A DNA stretch of 64,000 nucleotides from Hymenopus coronatus (taxonomy: Eukaryota > Arthropoda > Insecta > Mantodea > Hymenopodidae): assembly GCA_030762935.1 (NCBI GenBank), contig CM060900.1, forward strand, positions 287,913,784 through 287,977,783. Direction: 5' to 3'. The notes beneath the pieces are model-generated. The model did no database searches and had not been told where the DNA came from. It worked only from the letters and a program-made list of their open reading frames with translations. Shown here piece after piece: positions 11,780-23,756 of the stretch (its first letter is position 1; each line of letters opens with the position of its first letter). Made by a program: the position numbers and the translations under genes.

Positions 11780-13035
11780 CGCAATAGATGATGTGCTGGA
11801 AAGGAATGTACCGACACTGTTTGCACTAAGTATAGAAAATGTAATGTTGGACTTTGCATACCATGTTTTGTGCAGTTCCATCCGTTTAAACTGACTTTCT
11901 CCTGCTTTTGATATGTAACAAGTGTTTCTGCAATTCACATAGTTATTTAAGTGATAGAATTTAAGTTTGTAAAAATGAGACACAGAATATATACTCTTTC
12001 ATACTTTAGCTACAATCCCTTGCAGTTCAACATTATTGTGCAACACTGAAATGTGCACAAATCTAAGCAAGATTAGAACCTTAATTGTATTATAAATACT
12101 AATTCCTAATGAAGATTAAAATACTTACACAGGTGCCTAGCGTGCTCATAATGAGTATGACACCTCTTATTAAAACAACTGGGTATAATGACTTAATATT
12201 GTATATTTATGCTCTAAAAAACACCATTAGTAACATACCTAAAAATCAAATTAAATTAAAAATAAAAATAATTTTGTCAGAAAAGGGTTAAACCTTTCTA
12301 GAATGTATATGGGGCATTCTTTACCTGACAAACTAATATTAAGAAAACATTATAATCCTGTGCGCAATTACAAAACTATGGCACGAATAAAGGAGGAATT
12401 CAGAGGGAGAAATATCTTTGTTTCAAATGACAAAACCAGCAATACTGAAGGCTGATATATAGCAAATGTTATAGTACAGATGCTAGAACCAGATACTCCA
12501 TATAAAATATTATTGGTAACTTCTGAAATTGCACAGAAAGTAAATCCTTCAAGTTTATGTGCTGTGTTCAAACAATTTTCCAATAAAATTCATTACTCTA
12601 TAAAAAAGAACCACAATTAAACAGCTAATGGTGCTTTAGCAATTGATCTCAAAACTTATGGCCTAGAATTACTACACTGAATTGTTCACTACTACTAGAA
12701 AGAGGAATGATGATATTCACTGAAAATCAATGAGTAAAAGGAACAACAATGTGTGCATGCATAAGCAATCAATCCAAGATATAATTGCTCAAATAAAAAT
12801 TGAGGGATTGCTGGGGAAAAAACTGGAAACTCATTAACCTTACAGTCAAAGTGCATACGTAGCCATACTGGCAGTTGGCCACTCAACTCTTCTATGGGAA
12901 CAGGTTCATATTATTACAATTAGGAAAACAGCATATGCACTCCTGTTCAATATTCGCCAATATTTCAGCTACAAGTCAAATTTAACTTTTTTTGCAAAAT
13001 TAGTGCATACTAAGGCATAAAGCAGGAGATAAAGC
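11780..13035. other. Unassigned AT-rich sequence
   Basis: No gene or repeat recognised. The open frames here are short and lack family motifs. Confidence 0.45.
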
Positions 13036-13039
13036 CACA

Positions 13040-13793
13040 ATAATCATTGAAATGAGAAATAACTTACAATGGCTACTGCACCATTTACTACATCTATGGC
13101 CACACAGACCAGTCCTAGCTTGCTTTTTTCTCAGTTCAATGAACACCTGTGATAGACATTTTATGATGTTCCATCTGGCAATAACAGTCTTTTGCCCCCC
13201 AAGCAGAATTGTCACAATATGGCTACTTGTTGAGATGAAGGAACACACCATCTTCCTGCCAACACTGCTTCACTTTTGTTGGGAGGATCTTCTCCTGGGA
13301 AGACTCTGATCGATGACTGTCATTTAGTTTCTGGATTATACTGGTAAATCCAGCTTTAGTCACCTGTTACAATGTTAAATTTGTTTTGGATCTTCCTCCA
13401 TTGAATTTTTCAATCCTTTCCTGGCACCACTGCACATGTGCTTTTGCTTCTGCTCATATATGTGGGATCCACCAACTGCAGAGCTTCCTGATATAAAATT
13501 TTCTCAGGATTGTTTTCATTGCTGCCGATCCAACATTTACCAACAATGATCTTCCCAAAACATGCCCTCTGGTTTCACCATATTTTCATTCATTGTTGCT
13601 GAAGCCAGCTGTCAGTCTTCATCTTTGAGAGAATCCCTTCTTCTAAACTCTGCATACCATTTATAAATGGTGGATTGCAAAGGGCAAAGATCCCCAAATG
13701 TACAATGCAGTCTTTCAAGGCATTCTCTCCCCTAAACTGACTTTGAAGTCATAGACTATCATAGCACAGAAACTCCATCCTAACATATGGCAT
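13040..13793 (-). pseudogene. mariner-like transposase relic, 3'-truncated
   Basis: On the minus strand a Met at 13791-13793 is followed by an N-terminal helix-turn-helix remnant. A decayed linker comes next, then SWIYQYNPETK (about 13330-13365), which corresponds to the first catalytic segment GDE-W-YDPETK, then IRVFPGEDPPNK. The similarity continues to QARTGLCGH near 13110 and stops before the second catalytic aspartate. Stops and shifts are scattered through it. The flavour is that of the SETMAR-type mariners. It lies only 80 bases from the left LTR of the element that starts at 13874. Confidence 0.78.
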
Positions 13794-13873
13794 TGCAACA
13801 CCTGCTATACATACATATGCAATGCTGATGATGCACATTGTTAAAGAGTGCCCAGACTTGCATATGTTGCTCC

Positions 13874-15251
13874 TGCTACCGCTGCTGCCCAGGTTTCCCA
13901 CTTTTCAAACCTCCTTCTACTAAATAGGGAAGAGCAGGGTAATTCTAATAAAAATATCATAAACATCTTAACTTTTAAGGTTCTTAAAAAGAGGATTTTT
14001 GTTGAATTATTGGGCATTAGAAAAGAGAGATTGACTCTATAGATGGGGTAAATCAGGCCTGGATCGAACAGAGGAAGGTTTACTACTAGATTGAGAAGTC
14101 TGTAAATAACTTTTGATAACAATGCTTTATATCAAATAATGAAGTACAGTTGGGCAATATTCAATTCTGTAAATTATTAACAGCAATAAATTGAGTATGT
14201 GAATCATCTTGTGATCTTGAAAAGTAATGGCTTGGCAATTATAACAAATATTAATCAAGTAACAAATAGGAATAAGTAAGTATTAAAGCTTTGATTCCAT
14301 TAACTTTATAATCAGCCATTAATAAATTAACCTACCATAGCAAGTGCCCATCATTTTCAACATATTTAACAAAATTTTTACAACCATTGGACTGGTTACA
14401 ACTGTATATTAATAAAGTAGAAAACTGAATACAACAATATTTGCTGGACTCCCATTCACACCAATAAAACTATGAATATTAATCTAAAACCCTTCAATAA
14501 TCATGAAATATGAAGAGAGGATGCCTTTATCTTTGTCTGGGACAACCACGCCCAAACACATCACCCAGGTAAATGCCTGGTCATCAAGCCACAACATTAG
14601 AATAGCGAACCGCCTGTCGAAGGACAAAAGCACAAAAATGCAACGGTTGCTAAATGAACTCGATCCACGAATAAATCCTAAGGCACCTCTTCTATATCTT
14701 TAATAAACCATGCATTCATTACAGTAATTTAGACCCATGCAAAAATAAATTACAATGTCCCACTTGGAGCTGTCTCACCCATATATTATGCATAGTATTA
14801 TGGCATCAGGATTTAATGTTGAATATGGAAGAGGTGGTTTCGCCTTAATTTTTTAAAGAGAATATTCTAGAATTTTATTTATGAGAATATTAATATGTGT
14901 AATTTTTCTTGGTTCTGATTTAAATTCTTTTATATTTTATTTAAAACTGATTTTTATTGCTTTTTTTGCTGTTAAATCCTCCTAAAATGGCTATGGAGGG
15001 AGCCGGCTGGAGCTAGCAACACTCTCTGATGACTGCTTGGACTCAAATCTCAATCTCCACTCAATCAGACTTCAAGCTACTTGCACAGCGAAGCAGAAGG
15101 GTAGGCAGAGTGGGGAGAAATGACCATGTGCACAGCTGCCAACTCCTGAAAGGTGAACGACACAGAGGAGAGGCCAAAGAAGATTGTAGGCCACATCGAT
15201 ATATCGCATTAGCAGATGCATGCAAGCTCAATGGTGAGCACAATCACCACA
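13874..15251 (-). repeat. 3' LTR of family 1 Ty3/gypsy element
   Basis: It aligns with 20106-21247 across its length. Shared blocks include CTACCGCTGCTGCCCAGG, CCACAACATTAGAATAGCG and GCAGAAGGGTAGGCAGAGTG. It is about 236 bases longer than its partner, with extra sequence around 14810-14990 and smaller indels elsewhere. The two LTRs differ at many sites, so the insertion is old. Confidence 0.9.
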
Positions 15252-15818
15252 AACTTCCTCCCCCCCAAAAGGAAAAAAAAAGAAGAGGAAGTACAGGAGT
15301 CACTAAGAAAAAAGCATGGAACATGACACCAGGAGTAGACTTCCTAGTGACTGCCATTTACCGGTGAAGCTTGCAACCTTCCCAACTCCAGCACAACCAA
15401 TCCACAGAAACAGGAAAATCTCCACTGCCTCACAAACAGGTCCATGCTGCTTCCCTCCTCTTGATTCCCAGCATGCTTCTGAACTCAATCTCAGAGACAA
15501 GAAAAAGATACAACACGAGTCTTATCTAAAGACACATTCAGAGCCCCACACACTCATTCACACACCAGCAAAACACAATTAAAAATAAACAAACTCTGTA
15601 GCTAGAGGTTAGGCATGCAACATGTGCTCTCTTCCAAGGTTGATGATCCTTTCCTTTTAACCACACAGAAACTGGTGAAATAAATCTTTGAATCTCATAA
15701 GGCCTGATATACTGAGGTACAAGCTTGGCAGAAAACTTATCTATTGCCTTACTTTGTGGATAGTTATCTCAGATACACAATGTCTCCCACCTGCAACTGT
15801 AGCTCTTCGCGGCCCTTA

Positions 15819-16431
15819 TTATATTGTCATTGTCTTTTGCAAATTAACCCTAACCCTGTTCCAAATATCCCTAATTTCTTCCTTACTAGCATCTTGTGGC
15901 AATAAGTCCTGTAACCTCCACAAATTTGCCAGAGGATGATTTGGTGGAGATGACATCAAATTGAAAGGACACTGGCCAAGAGCTGCATTATGAGTGCAAT
16001 TTAACGCAAACTGGATCCAGTGTAAATCCTGGTCCCAACTAGTGTGATTGGAAGAATGATATGCAATAAGAACACTCTTAAGGCTGTGATTCATTTTCTT
16101 ACTAGAAAAGCCTGAGGACAATAGGGAATTGTGGTCATATGCTGAATGCCAGCATTAAAACAAAACATCCTGAAAACGTTAGCCACAAAATAAGTAGCAT
16201 TCCCTGAGGCAAAGACACGCGGTACCCCAAGACAAGAAATAACACCCTGCAAGGTCTTAATAGTACTTGTGGCATTGGCATTCCTGGTGGGGAGATTAAC
16301 CAATTACACTTGGTGAACGAATCCACAGCCACTAAGACAAAGTGATTCCCATGTTTACTTCTTGGTAAGGAACCAATATAGTCAGTGAACATTTCCTCCA
16401 TGGATTGACTGGATACCTGGGAAGATAACAC
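15819..16431 (-). pseudogene. Integrase remnant of family 1 Ty3/gypsy element
   Basis: The core starts with SMEEMFTDYIGSLPRSKHGN and VAVDSFTK (first catalytic Asp present, near 16325). It continues through GVPRVFASGNATYF, where the second catalytic aspartate appears to be Gly, and TTIPYCPQ. After a frameshift, a C-terminal part with SSNHTSWDQDLHWIQFALN runs to about 15819. At least three frames are needed to follow it. It is the integrase of a Ty3-group element and cannot be active. Confidence 0.85.
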
Positions 16432-16789
16432 ACAAATGTGTCTGTCGAGCAGGCTTGCTCATCTTACAAACATAGCATGTTTCTATTCATTCTGTAATCT
16501 CCCAATCCTTATTTTTCCAAATAAAAGATTCCCTCAGCTTTAACCTAGTCTTATGAATGCCTACGTTAATGTCACAAAATGAATTATGTTAATATTGGAA
16601 CAAGATTCTTTAAACATTGCAGAACTACCACCTTTAATCTGCCAAAGCAGATATAACACAAAACTTCACCATGTCACTGACATGGAACTCTGGTGCCTTT
16701 ACTGAAATATGCCTTCAATTCGGGATCTAACTTCTGATACTCAGCTAAATCCCTGAATGTCAATGGACAATCCTTCAAAATAGCTAAAA

Positions 16790-17510
16790 CTGGTGCAGGC
16801 TGGACGTCAACCTGGTCCTCCTAAATAAGAGCATTTTCCCCATACATCCTCGACAAGGTATCAGCAATACAATTGACAGCTCCCCAAATATGTTGCACAT
16901 TAAACTTGAATGCTGAAATACGCAAAGCCCACCTAACAACATGAGCACTGTGATGGTTTGGCCAAGAGCCATGACAAACCTGGTTGTCAGTTTGAAACAA
17001 AAATTCAATATGCTCAAGATAAAAACAAATTTCTCCATTCCATAAAGGTCAGCTAAAGCCTCCAACTCATTAATAGAGTACTGTTTTTCAGCTGTTGCCA
17101 ACACACATAAGGCATAGCTCACTGCCTTTCTTCCCCCAGGATGAAGTTGGAGAAGAATAGCAGAAAGTGCCATACTACAGGCATCAGTCTGTAAAATAAA
17201 GGGTAAGGAGAAATTTGGCACTGCCAACACTGGAGAAATCAATGCTTCCTTCAATTTTATAAATGCTTCATCCTGCTTAGGGCCCCAGCGAAACTTCGCT
17301 CCAATTTTCTGCACGACATTCAACTTCCTCACCTCCAAGGCAGAATAGAGAATGAATTTAAGAAATAATTAACCATGCCAACAAATAAGGACACCTGTTT
17401 AACTGTTCTAGGTATGGAATATTCATGAATGCTCTTGGTGCACTCTGGATTAATACGCACTTGATCACCAGATATTACATGACCAAGAAAATTCAAACTA
17501 TGAACATTTA
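16790..17510 (-). pseudogene. Reverse transcriptase end and RNase H remnant of family 1 element
   Basis: Minus-strand translation begins near 17510 with the RT segment LNFLGHVISGDQV, followed by SLFVGMVNYFLKFI. A 184-codon open stretch from 17338 follows, with FRWGPKQDEAFIKLKEAL, PFILQTDAC (RNase H first Asp) and EKQYSINELEALA (Glu). This order is diagnostic of Ty3/gypsy pol. The RT fingers and palm with the YxDD box are missing. The frame decays toward the integrase zinc-finger region (16440-16780). Confidence 0.88.
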
Positions 17511-17717
17511 CTTCCTACCTTATTTTCAGTAGCTGTCCAAAACCTCATCCTACACGGAAATCCATGCTGAACTCGTAGCTTTACCCAATATGGTGGCTGC
17601 AGAAGGTCACGCCCTTACCAGGCAAATATTGTGGGTGGAAGAATCACTCATTCTGCTCCCAAAAGATTCCATCTATACAGCACCTTATTCCATAAAAGAA
17701 ACCAAGAGTGAATGCCG

Positions 17718-17930
17718 CTACATTTCACAGCATTCCGACGAACAGCACTTAACACATACAGGCAGACTAACATCAAACTGGTTATGCTTAAACCAGCAGC
17801 AACGGACCTTCAGAAACTTGACCTTTGCACTGCTCACATGATACAAAGGAAGAAATACTTCCTTCCTCCCTTCCCAATAGAGAACATAACTTTCCCATTG
17901 ATATTCTAGACGACTTACACATTTACCCAA
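17718..17930 (-). pseudogene. Possible protease C-terminal remnant of family 1 element
   Basis: The minus-strand frame reads WEGRKEVFLPLYHVSSAKVK and then CCWFKHNQFDVSL. This resembles the end of Ty3-group aspartic proteases, where a G-L-D-x-L-x-x-H-x-x-x-D/I pattern precedes the RT linker. The catalytic D-T/S-G is not present in what remains. Its position between gag and RT fits, but the match is short and the call is tentative. The stretch 17930-18370 shows nothing else that I recognise. Confidence 0.4.
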
Positions 17931-18376
17931 CTGAATATTTTTAAAAGTTTACATAATACCAGTGCCATATATATATATATTTGTGCTGAAGAGTTACTGT
18001 CAAATGGCTGCCTCACACTGTGTCCCTTTTCTGCATACAACTGTCTTGTATCACGTCAGCATTAACTCATCGCTGATCCACGTACTAAAATCTGACTCAT
18101 TCAGTCAGATCCAGAAACAGACTCAGAATCAGAATGAATGAGGTGTTCGGGTCTCAACTCTCTCTCCGATCATCTCAGGTTTGCCAACCTTTGGGCACTC
18201 ACAAACTGGCAGATTTCGGAACAACCAAAAATATGTGCTAAATAGCAATCCACACCATCTGTTGTAGGGAAACTTATCCTCAACATATACGGCAATGTTA
18301 CTATATGACCGGTGTTCAGCCCTAGCTCTTTACCGGTCATACTCATATTTTACAATAGTTTATTAATTCTAGTTTA

Positions 18377-18875
18377 TTACACCATGTTGTCTTTATTTAC
18401 TGTCCATAACCATTTATTTTTCAATTTGTATAAGAATTGTCCAATCTTCTTATTGTCTTTTTGAAACATTTCAACTATCGCTACATTTCTATCTATTTTA
18501 AACCATTTCTTATTAATATACTCCAAACTTCAGCCCCTTTACATTGAAATAAAATCAGTTTCATATCTTCATTTCTGCCACATATAGGACATTGGTTTTG
18601 TGCAATACCCTTCCTTAAACCTTTTAACTTTCATACTCTTCTTCTCCACATTTTCCATTCACTTTTAAACTCCATTCTTTACAGTAATTATTTAATGGCT
18701 TTTTACTGTCACTAACTCTGTTATTTGAAGTGGGAACTTGCTCATAGGACTCTGTTATCACTGGAAAGTGACAATATTGAATCACTAGGTCATCTAAAAC
18801 CTCAAAAGTAGTCACCCAGTAGTTGCCCATGTAAAGCTGAACTACGAATTCAATAGAACTCATTAATGAATTCAA
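18377..18875 (-). pseudogene. Non-LTR retrotransposon (LINE) fragment, internally deleted, nested in the LTR element
   Basis: From 18875 down, the minus strand encodes what looks like the end of an APE-type endonuclease: VTTFEVLDDLVIQYCHFPVI, with the H of the usual SDHFPV. It then passes directly into the C-terminal zinc-knuckle-like region of a LINE reverse transcriptase, QCPICGRNEDMKLILFQC, and, after a one-frame shift, VEMFQKDNKKIGQFLYKL. The stop is at 18377-18379. The reverse transcriptase domain that should lie between is missing, so the copy carries a large internal deletion. The usual His of the C-C-H-C knuckle seems to be Leu. It lies between the gag and pol remnants of the surrounding LTR element. 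Confidence 0.65.
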
Positions 18876-18900
18876 TAGAATTCATTAATATAGTTTTTTT

Positions 18901-19871
18901 TTACTTTTTAACTATTTCACCTTCCAGGAAATGAACCTTTAATATCTTGGAAGTCCACCTAATCTGCTCGACAAAAATCAGCAAATGTTTCTTCAGTACC
19001 CTGCTGTCTAAAATAATATTTTGAAAGTAGGTGATTATAGTTAACTGAAATAATAAGGTGTTTACAACATTACCATGAAAAAGTTCAATAGTGTGCAAGT
19101 TAACCATAGCTTTCAAAAACATCCCAACAAGAGGCTCCTTCACATGGGGATGCAACATTTGCAATATTATTTTATCATGCACACCATGGGCTTGGGCTCG
19201 CTTATGCAATCTAAGTACCACCAACAAAAATTGATAAATATCCTTAGGAGTCCCTCCAGACATACATTTCAAGTTATCAATGAAAATCTGCCATGGGTTA
19301 GGCAACCTGGCTTTTGTAAATTGAATATCAGATTTAAACTAACACAAAGTTGGCTCAGCAAACGAGTATTATCCCCAACAATGTGGTCGGAAAGTCCTGG
19401 ATCAGTAACCCTTTTCATATGCACAGCTGACTCAACTTCAGCTGGGACTTCTGTCCCCTTGGCAGCACATGTTAATTTCAACAATTGCTGGTATTTTGTC
19501 ACTGAAGCAACTACTTGCTCTTTAAATTTACCTGAACACAAAGGTTCAAAGCGCTGAACACGATAGAGCCAGTATTTAATTCTCCCCAAGAATCTACGTA
19601 CTTGAAATTGGGTGGCTCCTACCTCAATATAATCCTCATGTAGAGCACGCAAAACAGTGCATTGTTGCTCTCACAGCTCATATTCAGCCTTGTCATCATC
19701 AAGCAAAGTTTGCAACTGGGTATATCGTCTAGCACCACCAAAATAATCCTGTAACAGTCTCTGTAATTCCCCAACAGAAGCTTGATCGGGCACCTCCAAA
19801 CCATGAACAGCTAACTCATACTGCAATTCCCCCTTCACCAAAAGTTCCGGCTGAAAAGGAAGGGTCATCAA
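18901..19871 (-). pseudogene. gag remnant of family 1 Ty3/gypsy element
   Basis: Minus-strand frames from 19871 give LLVKGELQYELAVHGLEV, then VGELQRLLQDYFGG. This is the N-terminal helix of gag in a widespread arthropod Ty3/gypsy group (L-x-K-x-E-L-x-Y-E-L-x-x-R-G). A clean 127-codon stretch (19652-19269) and a 134-codon stretch (19305-18901) follow in a different frame. The latter holds SGGTPKDIYQFLLVVLRLHK, which is capsid-like. Stops and one frame change separate the pieces. No zinc knuckle is visible before the LINE fragment begins. Confidence 0.75.
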
Positions 19872-20044
19872 AACATCTGTAGTAACCTTGTGAGATGTTC
19901 ACAAAAATAACACTGCAATGGGTCCACACAAGTTGAGTACCAGCACCACAAACATACATATACAAAGTTGTACAGACAAGCTTCTCACACTAGTAAAGAT
20001 TTTAAATATCAGAATGTAACAATATAAATTCCTATTTTGACCCG

Positions 20045-20100
20045 ATATTAACTACTGCACTAAGCAGATATTAACTACTGCACTAAGCAGATATTAACCA
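20045..20100. repeat. Tandem repeat inside the 5' LTR leader
   Basis: The 23-base unit CTACTGCACTAAGCAGATATTAA is repeated just over twice, immediately inside the 5' LTR on the primer-binding-site side. I could not pick out a clear tRNA primer-binding site here, and this local duplication may have disturbed it. Confidence 0.7.
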
Positions 20101-20105
20101 CATTC

Positions 20106-21247
20106 TGCTACCGCTGCTGCCCAGGTTTCCCACTTTTCAATCCCCCTTCCTCTAAATAGGGCAGAGCATTTCTAACAAACATATCAAAAGCATCAACACT
20201 TAATCAGGCCTGGATCAAACAGACGAACGTTCACTACCTCTACTAGATTGAGAAGTCTGTAAATAACTTTCATTAACAATGTTTTATATCAAATAACGAA
20301 GTACAGTTGGGCAATATTTAATTCTGCAAACTGTTAACTACAATAAATTGAATATGTGAATCAATCTTGTGAGCTTAGCATTTATAACGATTATTAATCA
20401 AGCAACAAATAGGAATAAGTTAGTAATAAATTAGTATTAAAGCTTTGAATTCATTTAACTTTACAATCAGTCATTAACAAATTAACTTCCTTAGCAAGTA
20501 CATATTTAATAAAATCTTTACAACAATTGATCTAGTTATAACTGTATATTAATAAAGTAGAAATCTGAATACAACAATATTTGCTGGACTCCCATTCACA
20601 TCATCACTATGAATATTCATCTAAAACCCTTGAATAATCATGAAATATAAAGAGAGGATGCCTTTTCCTTTGATCTGAGACAACCACGCCCAAACACATA
20701 ACCCAGGTAAAAGCCTGGTCACTCAAGCCACAACATTAGAATAGCGAACCACCTGTCAAAGGATAAAAGCATAAAAATGCAACAGTTGCTAAATGAACTG
20801 GATCCACAAATATATCTTATTTGTGTGGGCTAAAGGCACCTCTTCTACATATCTTTAATAAACCATGCATTCATTACAACAATTTAGACCCATGCAAAAA
20901 TAAATTACAATGTCCAATTCAGAGCTGTCTCACCCATGTATTATGCACAGCTTCATGGTGTCCTTGCTGCTGAAACCTCTTTAAGATGGCTACAAAGGGA
21001 GCCAATTGTAGCTAGCAACTCTCTCTGACGACTGCTTGGACTCGACTCTCAAGCTCAACTCATTCAGCCTTCGCGCTACTTGCACAGCAAAGCAGAAGGG
21101 TAGGCAGAGTGGGGAAAAACGGCTGTGCGCGCAGCTGCCAACTCTTGAAAGGCAAAGGGCACACAGGAGAGACTAAAGATTGTAGGTCACATTGATAAAT
21201 TGCACTAGCAGATGGATACAAGCTCAGTGGTGAGCACAATCACCGCA
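20106..21247 (-). repeat. 5' LTR of family 1 Ty3/gypsy element
   Basis: This is the direct repeat partner of 13874-15251. It begins TGCTACCGCTG and ends CAATCACCGCA on the plus strand, so it has TG...CA termini. It is 1142 bases long. Many scattered differences from the other LTR indicate age. Confidence 0.9.
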
Positions 21248-21359
21248 CTATCATAACTTCAATAAGAAGTTAGGAAAGGCTACCTTTGGCTTACCACAAT
21301 TCAATTGTTGTCCATTTTCAAAACTTTTGGTTTGACCTTTGTAGAATGTGCGCACGTGC

Positions 21360-21532
21360 TCACACTCACTCTCTCTCTCCCTCCCCCTCCCTATCTCCCT
21401 CTCCCTCCCTCTCTCCTTCTCTCGCTCTCTCCTCCTCTCTCTCCTTCTCTTGCTCTCTCCTCCTCTCTCTCTCTCGCTCTCTATCTCTCTCTCTCTCTCT
21501 CTCTATCTCTTGCTCGCTCTCTCTCGCTCTCC
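21360..21532. repeat. (TC)n/(CTCC)n polypyrimidine microsatellite
   Basis: Nearly pure CT and CTCC repeats for about 170 bases, with occasional G and A. The three overlapping plus-strand open frames rich in Ser and Leu are artefacts of this repeat. Confidence 0.97.
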
Positions 21533-21539
21533 AGGTTTT

Positions 21540-23750
21540 GCCTTCAGGTTATATGAATTAATTTTTTGTATTTAAAAAAAAAAAACACTAGGCCAATACA
21601 AATTGCAGTTTTGGTAAATAAGTATCTGTACTTTCATTATCCTGAACTTGCTGTAAAGTAAGGTTTAGTATGCCTAATTATTGATTTTTTTTTATTTTAT
21701 TTTCAAATTTTTCGTTCATTTTAATGTTTTAAATTACAGAATAGACTTCTCATTCCTATAATACATATTATACAGTAAGCAAGAGGCGTTACTAAAGATA
21801 AAAAAGATTCAGCCACCTATGTCATTTGGTACTCATTTTATTATTAATAATTTAAAACTCTGCATTCTGCACTAAAATTGCTTTGCAATTTTCAGACAGC
21901 ATTCTGTTATTCGGGCTGGCAATAAAAGGTTAAACTAATTGAGTTACTTTGGGAGTTGCTATAGATATGTTTACCAGAAAAACTACATCAACAGGAATAT
22001 TACATAGCTCTACGTAATGTATGGAGAAATATTCCACAAGTGCACTTGGCTAAATTTTTCAATAAAATGCACACAAGATATGTTGCAGTCACTACAGCAA
22101 AAGGGGTAAGCAATTAAGTATTAAGCGAAAAACATCAAAGTCATCCTTTGCTTTGGTACATTTTACAAAATACTTTTGAATCTGTATAATATAACTGTTA
22201 CTGTGGAGCAAATTTCACCACTGTTAGTCTTCCTATTTGCCAAATTGTATTCACATTGAATTATAACCAGATGAAGCAAGTTCAAACTCACCATTCCCAC
22301 CCCCAAGTTCAATCTCACTCATTTCTTCAGTATGCAACTTTTTATGATGAAGCAGTTTTACTTAAATGTTATATTAAGGAAATACATTACATATTACAGT
22401 GTCAGTATGTAATTTATTTCAAATGGATTGTCACATAGGTTTTTCTGCATTCATATTTTGTCTGTCAAATGGGAGATATGGTTTTGTGTTTTAATTCTGC
22501 CAAGGAATTTGACATCAAGATTTGGAATAAAAGGTACATTTTGAGGTCTCTTAAAGATAAAGATTTTTAGAAAAAGGACTGGTTGGATAAATGTGTTTTC
22601 TCCCACCCTGATAAAACTACCATTTACCTCAAAAAGTTTATTATTATTTATATTCTCTCAAAATATGGCTCCAATGATTTTGATTAACCGAAGTTTGACA
22701 TACTCACTGACAGGAGGAATAAAAATTAAACCTTAAATGTTGTACAAATTTCTGTGCGTGAGTTAGTGATTGGCACATGCATGTGCTTTTTATAGATTTC
22801 TTTAAATGTCTGAGAGATATTTCAATGTTCTTTCTAAAATGTTTTGACATGTTATGTACTGACACATGTGACTGAAGTCATAAAGTGGAAGCCTTAGTTC
22901 AAATTCTCCAAGATCATCCTTCTGATTCTTCAGCCTTACCTCAGTTCCTCATAACCAGTAAATAATTGAACCTAAACTTAGGACTGGAACATTTCCTTCC
23001 CAAAATTGCTTAGGTACCCAAATTCTACTTAAAATAAGTAATATCTATTCTTTTGCTCTTCATCAATCAAAGGGTATTTAAAATATCAAAACCAACATCA
23101 TTTGATGAGCCTATTTTTAATCACTTGACTTTTACAATGGTATTCTGTGTGGCTCTATATAGCTATTTAAACCATTTTGAAAAAGATTTAAGATGAATAG
23201 CAGAGAAGTAGAAAAACAAGTTTGTGTTATGAAGACAAAAGTGAATTTAGAGTGGGTAGAAAACCAGTTTTGTCATAATACATTGTTCTTTTTATAATCA
23301 GTCTGCAATCACCTGTTTTTCTTTTTATTGAATATTCACTTATTAATAAATACAATTATTTGGTAATTTTGAGTTTTCTAAGCTCTATATATCAATAGTT
23401 CACAGCCTAATTCTGGACCACCAAATCCCAAGGCCTATAAATGCAGGAAGTTGAGAAACCAAACCAACTCCCTACCAATGAATTAGTGAAAAAATTTGTT
23501 CCCTAAAAGTAACATACCATCTGAGAGAATTCTTGTATGATTCTAAAATTATGTGCAGCAAGCTACAGAAGAAGAATTCACCTGGAAAACAACCAATGAT
23601 TCAAGGTGACAGTGGAGTTGTGGCCATATTCAGCGCCTGTGGTTCGTGGGAAATCATTCAAGTCACAATTCAAAATATCTTGTTCTATTTTATATAATTA
23701 ATTTACTTAAATTTGTTTGTAACGGGAGTATTAATAGGAACAGGGATTGA
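21540..23750. other. Unassigned AT-rich sequence
   Basis: About 2.2 kb with no gene or repeat that I recognise. Confidence 0.45.
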
Positions 23751-23756
23751 AAAGTA

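Larger units (their letters stand above)
13874..21247 (-). mobile_element. Ty3/gypsy LTR retrotransposon, degenerate, family 1
   Basis: Two direct repeats of 1.1-1.4 kb bound a minus-strand interior. In transcription order it holds gag (19871 to 18901), a protease remnant, the RT end with RNase H (17510 to 16790) and integrase (16431 to 15819). A polypurine tract (minus-strand GGGGGGGAGGAAGTT at 15252-15266) touches the inner edge of the 3' LTR, as expected. Both LTRs begin TGCTACCGCTGCTGCCC and end CACC(A/G)CA on the plus strand. The protease-to-RT section is largely deleted, and a non-LTR fragment lies at 18377-18875. I could not see a matching target duplication (GCTCC against CTATC). Confidence 0.9.

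Noticed and set aside
19075..19557. 160-codon plus-strand open frame
   Set aside because: It lies antisense to the family 1 gag remnant, whose minus-strand frames carry recognisable motifs.
21286..21575. Three overlapping open frames rich in Ser and Leu
   Set aside because: They are translations of a (TC)n microsatellite, not proteins.
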